64,000 bases of DNA from Frigoribacterium sp. PhB24 (lineage in GTDB: Bacteria > Actinomycetota > Actinomycetes > Actinomycetales > Microbacteriaceae), in NCBI RefSeq assembly GCF_003755185.1, contig NZ_RKIC01000013.1, forward strand, positions 186,001 through 250,000, given 5' to 3'. The notes beneath the pieces are model-generated. The model saw nothing but the letters and a program-made list of their open reading frames with translations, was not told where the DNA came from and searched no databases. Position 1 is the first letter of the stretch. Each line of letters begins with the position of its first letter. This document shows positions 37,074 through 47,554 of this stretch, piece after piece. The position numbers were made by a program, and so were the translations under genes.

Positions 37074-37163
37074 ACCTTACGCTATTAAACTGCGTTACAG
37101 CTGATAAATACGCAAGAAAAGTGCGTGAGAGCCCCGCCTCGTGCGCGGCGGCGATGTGACACT
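37074..37163. promoter_or_regulatory. Lrp-dimethylargininase intergenic region with two phased operators
   Basis: Two copies of ACGC-N9-GCGT with AT-rich centres lie at 37079-37095 and 37110-37126, 31 bp apart (about three helical turns, same DNA face). The first touches the TAAGGT -10 of the Lrp gene (37074-37079). GACACT (37158-37163) is the probable -10 of the rightward gene. The pattern fits cooperative binding by an Lrp/AsnC protein. Confidence 0.6.
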
Positions 37164-37169
37164 GTTCCG

Positions 37170-38048
37170 GTGAGCCTGACGATCGAACCTTCCGACCTGC
37201 CCGACACGACCACCCGACGGGACTCCGCACGTGTGGCGAGCCACCGCACCATCTTGATGTGCCGACCCGAACACTTCACCGTCAGCTACAAGATCAACCC
37301 GTGGATGGACCCCGCCAAACCGACCGACACCTCGTTGGCGCTGGCCCAGTGGCAGACCCTGTACGACACCTACGTCGGCCTGGGATTCGACGTCGAGCTT
37401 ATCGACCCCGAGGCGGGCCTACCCGACATGGTCTACGCGGCCAACGGCGGCTTCGTCCTCGACGGCATCGCCTACGGTGCCCGCTTCACCTACCCCGAGC
37501 GCCAGGCCGAGGGCCCGGCCTACATGCGCTGGTTCGCCTCGGCCGGCTTCGAGGTCGCCGAGCCCGTCGAGACGAACGAGGGCGAGGGCGACTTCCTGCT
37601 GGTCGGCGACGTCATCCTCGCCGGGACGGGTTTCCGCACCGACTCTAGCTCGCACGACGAGGTCGCCCGGGTCTTCGGCCGGGAGGTCGTCAGCCTCACC
37701 CTGGTGAACCCCAGCTTCTACCACCTCGACACGGCCATCGCCGTCCTCGACCCCGAGCCTGTGGACGGCCGTCACACCATCGCGTACCTCGAGAGCGCCT
37801 TCGACGACGCCTCGCTCGCGATCCTGCGGCAGCGTTTCCCCGACGCGATCCTCGTCAGCGAAGAGGACGCGGCCATCCTCGGCCTCAACTCGTACTCGGA
37901 CGGCTACAACGTCGTCATCGCCGCCCGGGCGACCGGATTCGAGCGGCAGCTGCGCGAGCGCGGTTACAACCCCGTCGGCGTCGACCTCTCGGAGCTGCTG
38001 CTCGGCGGTGGCGGCGTCAAGTGCTGCACCCTCGAGTTGCGTCGCTGA
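37170..38048 (+). CDS. ddaH: Dimethylargininase (N(G),N(G)-dimethylarginine dimethylaminohydrolase family)
   Basis: The 292-residue guanidino-group-modifying enzyme has the first catalytic motif near LPDMVYAANGGFVL, the His in SFYHLDTAIAVL and the nucleophilic Cys near the C-terminus (GGGGVKCCTLELRR). The family hydrolyses methylated arginines or related guanidines to citrulline and amines; in actinobacteria some members pair with ornithine aminotransferase, which is not found here. GTG 37170 lies 6 nt after GACACT. Control by the divergent Lrp gene is likely. Confidence 0.85.
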   Translation: MSLTIEPSDLPDTTTRRDSARVASHRTILMCRPEHFTVSYKINPWMDPAKPTDTSLALAQWQTLYDTYVGLGFDVELIDPEAGLPDMVYAANGGFVLDGIAYGARFTYPERQAEGPAYMRWFASAGFEVAEPVETNEGEGDFLLVGDVILAGTGFRTDSSSHDEVARVFGREVVSLTLVNPSFYHLDTAIAVLDPEPVDGRHTIAYLESAFDDASLAILRQRFPDAILVSEEDAAILGLNSYSDGYNVVIAARATGFERQLRERGYNPVGVDLSELLLGGGGVKCCTLELRR

Positions 38049-38051
38049 GCG

Positions 38052-39569
38052 TCAGGCCGGCGGCCGCGCGAAGAGGTAGACGACGCTGCGACCGGTGCGG
38101 TGCTCCTGCCGGATCACGTACCCCTGGTCGCGCAGCTGGCGCAGGTCGGCCTCGCTGAGCACGTCGACCGAGAGGCGGGCGATCCACACGCGGTCGACCG
38201 ACGCCAGTCGGTCGGCCAGCTCGACGGCGTCGTCCTCGTCGTCGAGCCGCAGGGTCACGTCCGAGTACGAGCCCGAGGGCAGTCCCGATCGCACGAACGC
38301 GACGTCGTCGAGCTCGGCGAAGCGCTCGGGGTACGCGTAGATCGCCTGGCGGGGGCGTGTCGACACGGTACCGGTCGCATCGAGCAGGAACGCGTCGCCG
38401 GGGCGGGCCTGGCTCTCGATGTAGCTCGAGAGCTGCGAGAGGTCGCTGCCGCCCCCCTTGCCGGTCGGCAGTCGCTGCAGCACGTAGGTCGGGACCGAGC
38501 CCGCGACCAGGAGGGCGACGAGGGCGATGCTGATCCAGCGCCTCCTGAAGCCGGTGACGGCCACGGCCAGCAGCAGGCACATGCCCGGGGCCGAGAAGGT
38601 CACCAGCCTCGACGTGTACACCGGCGACAGCACGAGTCCCAGCACGAGCAGCAACCCCGCGGGTGCCGCGACCCAGAGCGCGCCGAGCAACACGACGCTG
38701 CCCGGCGTGCGTGACCGGTCGCGCAGGCGCGTCCCGAGCAGGATCAGCAGGATCGCCGAGATCACGGCGAATGCCAGCCCCGTGACGAACCACGGTTCGA
38801 CCAGGACCGTCCACCAGGTGACGTCGGCCCCCGTCGACGGATCGGCCACCCCGAGGAGGCGCGAGCGCTCGGCGAGGACCGTCCCGATGACCGGGGCGGT
38901 CGCGAACAGCGCGGCCCCGGTCGAGACGGACCAGCCGAGGAGGCGGTGGCGGGCTCCACGACGTCGGCGCTGTGCCGGCGCCAGGAGCAGGAACACGCCG
39001 TGGACGACGATGATCAGGCCGAGGGGGACGAAGGTCGCGATCGACCCGGCGAGGACCGCGCCGTACCCGATCCACCAGCGTCGGCGGTGACGTCGGGACG
39101 CCACGAGGAGCAGGACGGTCACCCAGACGGCCAGCGCGGCCGACAGCGCGTAGGGGCGGGCCTCGGCGGCCTCGAGGGTGAAGCGGGGCAACACCGCGTA
39201 GAGCGCGGCGGCCAGCAGGGCCGTGCGACGGGTCGTCAGCATGCGCGTGAGGACGAGCACCCCTGCGGCCCCGGCCCCTACGAACACGGCCGAGGGGAAC
39301 CTCGTGGCCACCTCGGCGTCGCCGAAGGCTCCGACCCAGACATGCATGAGGAGGTAGTAGACCGTGTGCACCGCGTCGCGCTGGTCGACGAAGGCCAGCA
39401 ACTGACCGAGGGGCAGGCGTGCCACCTGCAGCGTCGTCGCCTCGTCGCTCCAGTACGAGGGCACCCAGCTGAAGGCCGCCCCGACCAGCAGGGCCGCGAG
39501 TCCGGCGACGAGCGGGTCGAGCCAACGGCTGCGGAGGGGGACGACGGCGGGGTCGTGGCCGATGCTCAC
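38052..39569 (-). CDS. Membrane glycosyltransferase, GT39/ArnT-like
   Basis: The 505-residue protein has about 11 membrane helices with the conserved acidic residues of the first outer loop (SYWSDEATT), as in lipid-linked mannosyl- or arabinosyltransferases of the GT-C fold, and a C-terminal soluble domain of about 130 residues. It probably uses a polyprenyl-phosphate sugar to glycosylate a surface polymer or lipid. The start is GTG 39569. The gene ends 3 bp from the stop of the convergent dimethylargininase gene. The donor and acceptor are unknown. Confidence 0.8.
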   Translation of the reverse strand: MSIGHDPAVVPLRSRWLDPLVAGLAALLVGAAFSWVPSYWSDEATTLQVARLPLGQLLAFVDQRDAVHTVYYLLMHVWVGAFGDAEVATRFPSAVFVGAGAAGVLVLTRMLTTRRTALLAAALYAVLPRFTLEAAEARPYALSAALAVWVTVLLLVASRRHRRRWWIGYGAVLAGSIATFVPLGLIIVVHGVFLLLAPAQRRRRGARHRLLGWSVSTGAALFATAPVIGTVLAERSRLLGVADPSTGADVTWWTVLVEPWFVTGLAFAVISAILLILLGTRLRDRSRTPGSVVLLGALWVAAPAGLLLVLGLVLSPVYTSRLVTFSAPGMCLLLAVAVTGFRRRWISIALVALLVAGSVPTYVLQRLPTGKGGGSDLSQLSSYIESQARPGDAFLLDATGTVSTRPRQAIYAYPERFAELDDVAFVRSGLPSGSYSDVTLRLDDEDDAVELADRLASVDRVWIARLSVDVLSEADLRQLRDQGYVIRQEHRTGRSVVYLFARPPA

Positions 39570-39616
39570 GAGGGCGACCCGCAGTGCCCGTGCGCGGGCC
39601 GGCCGTTAAACGAGTC

Positions 39617-39638
39617 AGGCCCCGCCTGAGCGGGGCCT
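39617..39638 (-). terminator. Terminator of the tRNA operon
   Basis: AGGCCCCGC (39617-39625) and GCGGGGCCT (39630-39638) pair around a CTGA loop. On the minus strand it directly follows tRNA-Phe, the last gene of the tRNA operon. Confidence 0.8.
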
Positions 39639-39642
39639 TCTG

Positions 39643-39715
39643 TGGCTGGACACGGCATCGATCCGTGGACCTTTCGATTTTCAGTCGAACGCTCTACCAA
39701 CTGAGCTACCCAGCC
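39643..39715 (-). tRNA. tRNA-Phe (GAA)
   Basis: A 73-nt cloverleaf on the minus strand starts GGCTGGGTAGCTCAG and has the anticodon loop CTGAAAATC, anticodon GAA, and T loop GATCGATGC. The acceptor stem GGCTGGG pairs with the 3' part before discriminator A. The CCA end is not encoded. It is the last tRNA of a Glu-Asp-Phe operon. Confidence 0.97.
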
Positions 39716-39751
39716 GTGAGGGCCCGAAGCCCCCAGGCGATGAACTCGCCT

Positions 39752-39828
39752 TGGCGACCCTGACCGGACTTGAACCGGCGACCTCCGCCGTGACAGGGCG
39801 GCGCGCTAACCAACTGCGCTACAGGGCC
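39752..39828 (-). tRNA. tRNA-Asp (GTC)
   Basis: A 77-nt tRNA on the minus strand, starting GGCCCTGTAGCGCAG, with anticodon loop CTGTCAC (GTC), T arm GGTTCAAGTCC and discriminator G. The CCA end is encoded (39752-39754). It is the second tRNA of the operon, 36 bp before tRNA-Phe. Confidence 0.97.
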
Positions 39829-39908
39829 AAACTTGCTGCTGTGACACAGCGTACTCGATGTTCTGTTGTGGTTGGTGCAGGTGATGCCTCGGAGCGGTCT
39901 TGCCGTGG

Positions 39909-39987
<79 letters not shown>

Positions 39988-40019
39988 GTGTCCGAGGACG
40001 TCATAGCAACCGATCACAG

Positions 40020-40048
40020 AGCATACGGATGATCGCGGGCAAAAGCAA
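40020..40048 (-). promoter_or_regulatory. Promoter of the tRNA operon
   Basis: On the minus strand TTGCTT (revcomp of 40043-40048), a 17-bp spacer and TATGCT (revcomp of 40020-40025) form a strong sigma-70-type promoter, 33 bp before tRNA-Glu. It is the best canonical promoter of the window. The remaining stretch 40049-40320 holds no gene that I can support; TAGTTT near 40155 and TACCGT near 40252 are weak -10 candidates for the M23 gene. Confidence 0.75.
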
Positions 40049-40320
40049 AACGGGGGCGACGCGGATCGCCGCGCGCGCCTCCTCGTCCCCCGTTCCGGTC
40101 ACGCGACTCACCCGCCACTCCGTCGCGATTGCCCGACGTTCGCCGGCGCGGAGGCTAGTTTCAAGTCGTTCTCGAGAGTTCGGGCCCGCCCCCGGGGCGG
40201 CCCGCCCGTCGTCGCCGCCCCGCGGCGCTGTACGGGACGGCCCGCCGGGGTTACCGTGTCCATCACGGCGACCACCGGCCCCACGGACTCGACGCCGTCA
40301 CGACGAATCGGACCCATTCG

Positions 40321-41607
40321 ATGACCCCCACCCGCCGACCCGGTCGAGCCCGCCTGGCGAGCCTCACGTCGGGTCCCCTCGCGCCGTCGTCGCGACTCAC
40401 CCGCGTCGTCGTCTCGATCGCCGCCGCGACCCTGCTGCTCACCGCGGGTGTCGTCGGACTGCCCGCCTCGTCGGCGACAGCCGCGTCCTACCCGTCGTGG
40501 GAGGACGTCCAGAAGGCCCGGGGCGACGAGACCGCGAAGCAGGCCGAGATCACCAACCTCGAGGGCATCCTCACCCAGATGCAGGCGGACCTCGACGCCA
40601 AGAACGCCGAGGCCGAGAAACGCGGTGACGAGCTGCAGAAGGCCCAGTCCGCGTACGACGACGCCCAGTACAAGACCGCCCAACTGCAGTCGCAGGCCGA
40701 CTCGGCCGACAAGGTCGCCGCCGCCAGCGAGGAGCGCGCAGGCCAGCTCGCCGCGCAGCTCGGGCGGTCCGGTGGCACGAACGGTGTCAGCGGCAGCCTG
40801 ATCGCCGACCCGGGTGAGGCGGGGCAACTGCTCTACAAGCTCGGCGCGATGACCAAGCTCACCGAGCAGGCCGACGGCATCTACGCGCAGGCCACCCAGG
40901 ACCGCAACACCGCTCAGGGGCTCAGTGACCAGGCCGCGGTGGCCGAGGCGGCGTTGGCCGTGCTGGCCGACAAGGCCCAGCAGGCCCTGGCCGACGCGAA
41001 CGACGCGGCCCAGGCCGCGAGTGACGCGCTGGCCGCGCAGCAGGACAACCAGGCGCGGCTCCAGGCCCAGCTCGAGACCCTGAAGACCAACGTCGACCAC
41101 ACCGAGGCCGAGTACCAGAAGGGCGTCGAGGAGTCCCGCGCCGCCGCGGCCGCAGCGGCGGCGGCGACCAACGGCACGGCCCTCGGGGTCGTGTCGCCCC
41201 AGGGGTGGACGCGTCCCGCCGGCGGCAACGTCTCGAGTGGTTTCGGCATGCGCGTCAACCCGGTGACGCACGCGTACATCCTCCACGCGGGCACCGACCT
41301 CGCCGCAGGGTGCAACACGCCGATCTACGCCGCGACCGCGGGAGTCGTCACCTACGCCGGCTGGTACGGCGGCTACGGCAACTTCGTGCTGGTCGACCAC
41401 GGCAACGGCGTCACCACCGGGTACGGCCACCAGCCGAACGGCGGCATCATGGTCAGCGTCGGGCAGGCGGTCGGCACCGGTCAGCAGATCGGTCACGTCG
41501 GTTCGACCGGCAACTCGACCGGCTGCCACCTGCACTTCGAGACCCGCGTCGGCGGCGTCGCGCAGAACCCGCAGCCGTTCATGGCCGACCGCGGCATCCG
41601 CCTGTAG
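40321..41607 (+). CDS. Secreted M23 peptidase with coiled coil (LytM/EnvC-like)
   Basis: The 428-residue precursor has an N-terminal basic region, a hydrophobic signal helix (VVVSIAAATLLLTAGVVGL) and a likely cleavage after ATA near residue 55. A long coiled coil (about 60-285, rich in Ala, Gln, Glu) precedes the M23 peptidase domain, which keeps the zinc ligands in HAGTDLAAGC and HLHFETRVGG. It should cleave or help remodel peptidoglycan during growth or division, outside the membrane. The ATG has no strong ribosome site and the promoter is unclear. It ends at a strong palindrome. Confidence 0.9.
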   Translation: MTPTRRPGRARLASLTSGPLAPSSRLTRVVVSIAAATLLLTAGVVGLPASSATAASYPSWEDVQKARGDETAKQAEITNLEGILTQMQADLDAKNAEAEKRGDELQKAQSAYDDAQYKTAQLQSQADSADKVAAASEERAGQLAAQLGRSGGTNGVSGSLIADPGEAGQLLYKLGAMTKLTEQADGIYAQATQDRNTAQGLSDQAAVAEAALAVLADKAQQALADANDAAQAASDALAAQQDNQARLQAQLETLKTNVDHTEAEYQKGVEESRAAAAAAAAATNGTALGVVSPQGWTRPAGGNVSSGFGMRVNPVTHAYILHAGTDLAAGCNTPIYAATAGVVTYAGWYGGYGNFVLVDHGNGVTTGYGHQPNGGIMVSVGQAVGTGQQIGHVGSTGNSTGCHLHFETRVGGVAQNPQPFMADRGIRL

Positions 41608-41657
41608 GAGCCGCCCGCGGACGACGCGAGCCGACGCCGGACGCGCCCCCAGGAGCG

Positions 41658-41695
41658 ACGGAGGGCCCGACACCACGTGGTGTCGGGCCCTCCGT
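41658..41695. terminator. 38-bp perfect palindrome, bidirectional terminator
   Basis: From 41658 to 41695 the sequence equals its own reverse complement, with no mismatch and no loop beyond the central ACGT. It lies between the convergent M23 and ppa genes, and would form a long hairpin in either transcript. The stems contain GGAGGGCCCGACACCAC. Confidence 0.85.
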
Positions 41696-41715
41696 GTCGC
41701 AGGAGGTGCGAGAGG

Positions 41716-42207
41716 TCAGTGCCCCTCGTCCGCCAGCTTCTTGATGCCGGCCTCGACGATGGCCTCGGCCTCGGCGGCGTCGCCCCAGCCCTCGGTCTTG
41801 ACCCACTTGCCGGGCTCGAGGTCTTTGTAGTGCTCGAAGAAGTGCTCGATCTCTTTGCGGAGGTACTCGGGGACGTCGGTCACGTCCTGGATGTGCTGCC
41901 AGCGCGGGTCCTTCGCGGGGACGGCGATGACCTTGGCGTCGCTGCCGCCGTCGTCGGTCATGTTGAAGACGCCGACCGGGCGGACCTTCACGCCCACGCC
42001 CGGGAACAGCGGGTAGTCGAGCAGCACGAGCACGTCGACGGGGTCGCCGTCGAGGCCCAGCGTGTTCTCGAAGAAGCCGTAGTCGGTCGGGTAGACGAAC
42101 CCGGTGAACAGAACGCGGTCGAGGTAGACGCGACCGGTCTCGTGGTCGACCTCGTACTTGTTGCGGCTGCCTTTGGGGATCTCGATCACGGCGTCGTACG
42201 CGGCCAT
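41716..42207 (-). CDS. ppa: Inorganic pyrophosphatase (family I)
   Basis: The 163-residue enzyme carries the family I signature [11 protein letters not shown] with the metal-binding aspartates, YPTDYGFF and the Lys/Arg residues KGSRNKYE and AKDP. It hydrolyses PPi and drives biosynthetic reactions. ATG 42207 has AAGGAG 8 nt upstream, so unlike many genes here it has a true leader (about 55 nt with a CCGACCC-GAC-GGGTCGG stem). Its -10 box shares a palindrome with tilS. Confidence 0.95.
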   Translation of the reverse strand: MAAYDAVIEIPKGSRNKYEVDHETGRVYLDRVLFTGFVYPTDYGFFENTLGLDGDPVDVLVLLDYPLFPGVGVKVRPVGVFNMTDDGGSDAKVIAVPAKDPRWQHIQDVTDVPEYLRKEIEHFFEHYKDLEPGKWVKTEGWGDAAEAEAIVEAGIKKLADEGH

Positions 42208-42266
42208 GGGTGTGCTCCTTGCGATGCGTCGTTGGGGGGTCCGACCCGACGGGTCGGCGGTGTCGC

Positions 42267-42274
42267 TAACGTTA
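42267..42274. promoter_or_regulatory. Shared palindromic -10 box of tilS and ppa
   Basis: TAACGTTA reads the same on both strands and contains TAACGT in each direction. The plus copy (42267-42272) ends 6 nt before the tilS ATG; the minus copy would drive ppa. RNA polymerase can occupy only one direction at a time. Confidence 0.55.
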
Positions 42275-42278
42275 CAAG

Positions 42279-43271
42279 ATGCCCGACAGACCCCGCCTGA
42301 CCCCTGCGACGGCCGACGTCCGACGTGCCGTGCGCGCCTCCTTGCCCGGTCATGCCGAGGGCGACCTGGTGCTGGTCGCCCTGAGCGGCGGGGCCGATTC
42401 GCTCGCGCTCGCGGCGGGTGCCGCCTTCGAGGCACCGCGTGCGGGGTTGCGAGCCGGCGCGGTCGTCGTCGACCACGACCTGCAGGGCGACTCGCGCACC
42501 GTCGCGGCGCGCGCGGCCGACCAGGCACGCGGCCTCGGGCTCGACCCGGTCGTCGTCGTGAGGGTCTCGGTCGGCACCGAGGGGGGCCCCGAGGCCGCCG
42601 CACGCACCGCCCGCTACGACGCGTTGTCGTCCGTCGCCGCCGAGCACGGGGCCCGCACCGTGCTGCTCGGCCACACCCGCGACGACCAGGCCGAGACGGT
42701 GCTGCTCGGCCTCACCCGGGGCAGCGGTGCGACGAGCCTGAGCGGCATGGAGGCGCGCTCGGGTCTCTACGCCCGTCCCCTGTTGGCCGTCGGCCGCTCG
42801 ACCACGGCGGCGGCGTGCACCGACGCCGGCCTCGACGCGTGGGACGATCCGCACAACGACGACCCGACGTTCACGCGCGTGCGGCTGCGGCGGACCGTCC
42901 TGCCGATGCTCGAGCGCGAACTGGGGCCGGGGATCACCGAGGCGCTCGCGCGCACGGCCGACGCCCTGCGCGAGGACTCGGCGGCCCTCGACCACTTCGC
43001 CGACGAGATCGCCGAAGAGCTCGCGGACCACGCCGAGGCCGGCATCTCGCTCGACGTGCGCGGGCTCGCCGCCAACCCGGCGGCTCTGCGCCAGCGGCTC
43101 ATCCGGCTCGCGGTGCAGAGCGAGTTCGGCGTCTCGCTCAGCCGCGTCCAGACCCTCGAGGTCGCTCGGCTGGTGACCGACTGGCACGGGCAGGGGGCGG
43201 TGTCGCTGCCGGGCGTTACAGTGGAACGCACCGGAGGCGCGCTGCACTTCTCGGCGACCGGCGCCTCCTGA
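42279..43271 (+). CDS. tilS: tRNA(Ile)-lysidine synthetase
   Basis: The 330-residue protein has the PP-loop motif [15 protein letters not shown] near residue 27 and the [12 protein letters not shown] segment, followed by the substrate domain of the shorter actinobacterial TilS. It converts C34 of the tRNA that reads AUA to lysidine, using ATP. A leaderless start is supported by TAACGT 6 nt before ATG 42279. It is followed 45 bp later by hpt, the usual tilS-hpt-ftsH order. Confidence 0.93.
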   Translation: MPDRPRLTPATADVRRAVRASLPGHAEGDLVLVALSGGADSLALAAGAAFEAPRAGLRAGAVVVDHDLQGDSRTVAARAADQARGLGLDPVVVVRVSVGTEGGPEAAARTARYDALSSVAAEHGARTVLLGHTRDDQAETVLLGLTRGSGATSLSGMEARSGLYARPLLAVGRSTTAAACTDAGLDAWDDPHNDDPTFTRVRLRRTVLPMLERELGPGITEALARTADALREDSAALDHFADEIAEELADHAEAGISLDVRGLAANPAALRQRLIRLAVQSEFGVSLSRVQTLEVARLVTDWHGQGAVSLPGVTVERTGGALHFSATGAS

Positions 43272-43316
43272 GATCCCCCCCGCGGCACCCCACGACCCCA
43301 GGAGCACGACACCACC

Positions 43317-43868
43317 ATGGAACTCAGCGACATCGAGGCCGACCTGACCAGCGTGCTCTACACCGAAGAGCAGATCCACGCCAAGATCGCCGAGGTCGCG
43401 CGGCAGGTCGAGGTCGACTACGCGGGTCGCGAGCCGCTGCTGGTGGGCGTGCTCAAGGGCGCCGTCATGGTGATGGCCGACTTCTCGCGCGAGCTCAAGC
43501 TGGCCTCGGCGATGGACTGGATGGCCGTCTCGTCGTACGGCTCGGGTACCAAGTCGTCGGGCGTCGTGCGCATCCTCAAAGACCTCGACAGCGACCTGCA
43601 CGGCCGCGACGTCATCATCGTCGAGGACATCATCGACTCGGGCCTCACGCTGTCGTGGCTGCTCGAGAACCTGCAGAAGCGCGGCGCGGCGTCGGTCGAG
43701 ATCTTCGCGCTCTTCCGCAAGCCGGCCGCCGCCAAGGTCGCCGTCGATGTCAAGTACGTCGGCTTCGAGATCCCCAACGACTTCGTCATCGGCTACGGCC
43801 TCGACTACGACGAGAAGTACCGCAACCTGCGCGGTGTCGGGGTGCTGGCCCCGCACGTCTACAGCTAG
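43317..43868 (+). CDS. hpt: Hypoxanthine phosphoribosyltransferase
   Basis: The 183-residue enzyme has the PRPP-binding motif VIIVEDIIDSGLTLSWLLE near residue 100, and DMDWMAVSSYG-like residues for the flexible loop. It salvages hypoxanthine (and perhaps guanine) to nucleotides. AGGAG lies 12 nt before the ATG. The gene sits between tilS and ftsH, a conserved actinobacterial order. Confidence 0.95.
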   Translation: MELSDIEADLTSVLYTEEQIHAKIAEVARQVEVDYAGREPLLVGVLKGAVMVMADFSRELKLASAMDWMAVSSYGSGTKSSGVVRILKDLDSDLHGRDVIIVEDIIDSGLTLSWLLENLQKRGAASVEIFALFRKPAAAKVAVDVKYVGFEIPNDFVIGYGLDYDEKYRNLRGVGVLAPHVYS

Positions 43869-43937
43869 CGGCCCGCTCCCCGGCCGGGCGGATCAAGCCC
43901 TCGGCGAACACCCATCCGGGGCATAGCGGCCCCGATG

Positions 43938-43992
43938 TACCCTTTTGCTCACTTCTTCCTGCAGAAAGGTGTCGGGCGTCGCCCGTACTGAC
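43938..43992 (+). promoter_or_regulatory. ftsH promoter and leader with hairpin between ribosome site and start
   Basis: TACCCT (43938-43943) is the likely -10 box, preceded by a GGGGC-ATAGCG-GCCCC hairpin (43918-43933). The leader has AGAAAGG (43963-43969), which is 23 nt from ATG 43993, too far for normal use. A stem CGGGC-GTC-GCCCG (43973-43985) lies between; folding it brings the two to about 10 nt. Confidence 0.5.
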
Positions 43993-45984
<1,992 letters not shown>

Positions 45985-45997
45985 CGCACGATCGGCT

Positions 45998-46027
45998 CGA
46001 CCGGCTGCGCCCAGGCGCAGCCGGTCG
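45998..46027 (+). terminator. Strong stem-loop after ftsH
   Basis: CGACCGGCTGCGCC (45998-46011) and GGCGCAGCCGGTCG (46014-46027) form a 14-bp stem with only two bases between. It directly follows ftsH and directly precedes a -10 candidate TAGCCT (46029-46034) for folP, so the two units are probably separated here. Confidence 0.8.
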
Positions 46028-46072
46028 GTAGCCTGAGGGCTCGTCCCGAGCACCGAACGGAGGTACCGCTTC

Positions 46073-47554
46073 GTGACCGACCCGTCCCGCGGCACCCCCG
46101 CCGAGTCCGGTGACGACGCCCGCCCGACCGCCGAGGCCCGAGAGGGTGGTGTCGCACCGACGAAGCGTCCTCGCGGTCGAGAGCGTTACCCGGCCGACGT
46201 CGTGGTCGACGCACCCCCGGCGTCCGCGCGGGCGGCCGCCGACGTGCTCGCCGCAGGTCCGATCACGCAGGGGCGCCTCGTCCTGGCGCAGAACGAGACC
46301 GCGGCCGTTCGTCCGCCGGCCCAGTTGCCGCCCGTCACGCACACGCCGGCCACGACCCCCGCGACCAGCCTCCCCGCCGAGGCACCCGCCGCCACGCAGC
46401 CGCCCGTCGTGGCCGCCGCCGCCCGCCCGACGACCGGCGACCTCGCCCCCGCGGCGACCGCGGCCCCCGCTGTCCGTTCGGGCCGTCGGCTGGTGGCCGG
46501 CGGCCGGTTCGAGGGGCCGTTGCACGAGCGGTCGTTCGACGACGCCGGCCCCGCGGTCGAGGCCCGACCACGGCCCGAGCGGCAGCGCAGCGGGTCGCAC
46601 GCGGCACCCTCGGTGCGAGACCGGGTCGCGACCGGCCCGGGGTCGCAGGCCGCGCCTCCTGAGCCGGTTCTCCGACGGTCACGCGACCGTTCCGGCGCGC
46701 GTCGGCCGGGTCCGGCCGTCCTGGGCGTCCTCAACGTCACGCCCGACTCGTTCAGCGACGGCGGTCGCCACCTCGACCTCGACGCCGCCCTGGCCCACGC
46801 CCGCGCCCTCGTCGCGCAGGGGGCCGACGTCGTCGACGTCGGCGGCGAGTCGACCCGGCCCGGTGCCGCGCGCGTCGAGCCCTCCGACGAGCGGGGCCGG
46901 GTGCTGCCGGTCGTGCGCGAACTGGCGTCCGAGGGCATCCGCGTCAGCATCGACACGATGAACGCGTCGACCGCCGCCGCCGCGATCGAGGCCGGCGCCG
47001 AGATCGTCAACGACGTGTCGGGCGGTCTCGCCGACGTCGACATGGCCCGGGTCGCCGCCGAGAGCGGTCGCACCTTCGTGGTCATGCACTGGCGTGGTCG
47101 GCTCGACGGTTCGGGGCACGCGCCCGCCGCCTCGTCGCGAGACTACGACGGCGACGTCGTCGGCACCGTCGTCGACGAGCTCGCCCGGCGCGTGGACGAC
47201 CTCGTGGCCCGTGGTGTGGACCCGTCGACGATCGTGCTCGACCCCGGGCTCGGCTTCTCCAAGGACGCCACGCAGAACTGGCAGCTGCTCGGTCACCTCG
47301 ACGCGCTCGGCCGGCTCGGCCTGCCCGTGCTCGTCGCCGCGTCGCGCAAACGGTTCCTCGCGGACCTCCTGCCCGAGGGCGCGCCGCCCGTCGACCGCGA
47401 CCCCGCGACCGCCGTCGTCAGCGTGCTGGCCGCGCAGGCCGACGTCTGGGGCGTTCGTGTCCACGACGTCGCCGGCACCCGGCTCGCCCTCGACGTGCTG
47501 CAGGCGTGGACCGAGGCCGCGGCGGCTCCGCGGCGCCCGGCGAGGCACGCGTGA
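46073..47554 (+). CDS. folP: Dihydropteroate synthase with long N-terminal extension
   Basis: The enzyme core starts near residue 211 with VLGVLNVTPDSFSDGG, GGESTRPGA, NDVSGG, DPGLGFSKD and ASRKRF, so all pterin and pABA motifs are present. In front is a region of about 205 residues, rich in Pro, Ala and Arg, which looks disordered and has no recognised domain. The GTG at 46073 has GGAGG 9 nt upstream, which supports the long form (493 residues). It is the first gene of a folP-folB-folK operon; folE, often located between ftsH and folP, is absent here. It overlaps folB by 4 bp. Confidence 0.92.
   Translation: MTDPSRGTPAESGDDARPTAEAREGGVAPTKRPRGRERYPADVVVDAPPASARAAADVLAAGPITQGRLVLAQNETAAVRPPAQLPPVTHTPATTPATSLPAEAPAATQPPVVAAAARPTTGDLAPAATAAPAVRSGRRLVAGGRFEGPLHERSFDDAGPAVEARPRPERQRSGSHAAPSVRDRVATGPGSQAAPPEPVLRRSRDRSGARRPGPAVLGVLNVTPDSFSDGGRHLDLDAALAHARALVAQGADVVDVGGESTRPGAARVEPSDERGRVLPVVRELASEGIRVSIDTMNASTAAAAIEAGAEIVNDVSGGLADVDMARVAAESGRTFVVMHWRGRLDGSGHAPAASSRDYDGDVVGTVVDELARRVDDLVARGVDPSTIVLDPGLGFSKDATQNWQLLGHLDALGRLGLPVLVAASRKRFLADLLPEGAPPVDRDPATAVVSVLAAQADVWGVRVHDVAGTRLALDVLQAWTEAAAAPRRPARHA

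Noticed and set aside
34405-37230. 941-codon open frame on the minus strand across the PutA-like gene
   Set aside because: It is the antisense shadow of a high-GC gene; the product is Arg/Asp/Gly-rich without domains, and it crosses the lrp gene.
40142-40320. Riboswitch upstream of the M23 peptidase gene
   Set aside because: Cyclic-di-AMP riboswitches precede some such genes, but I could not find the conserved core here.
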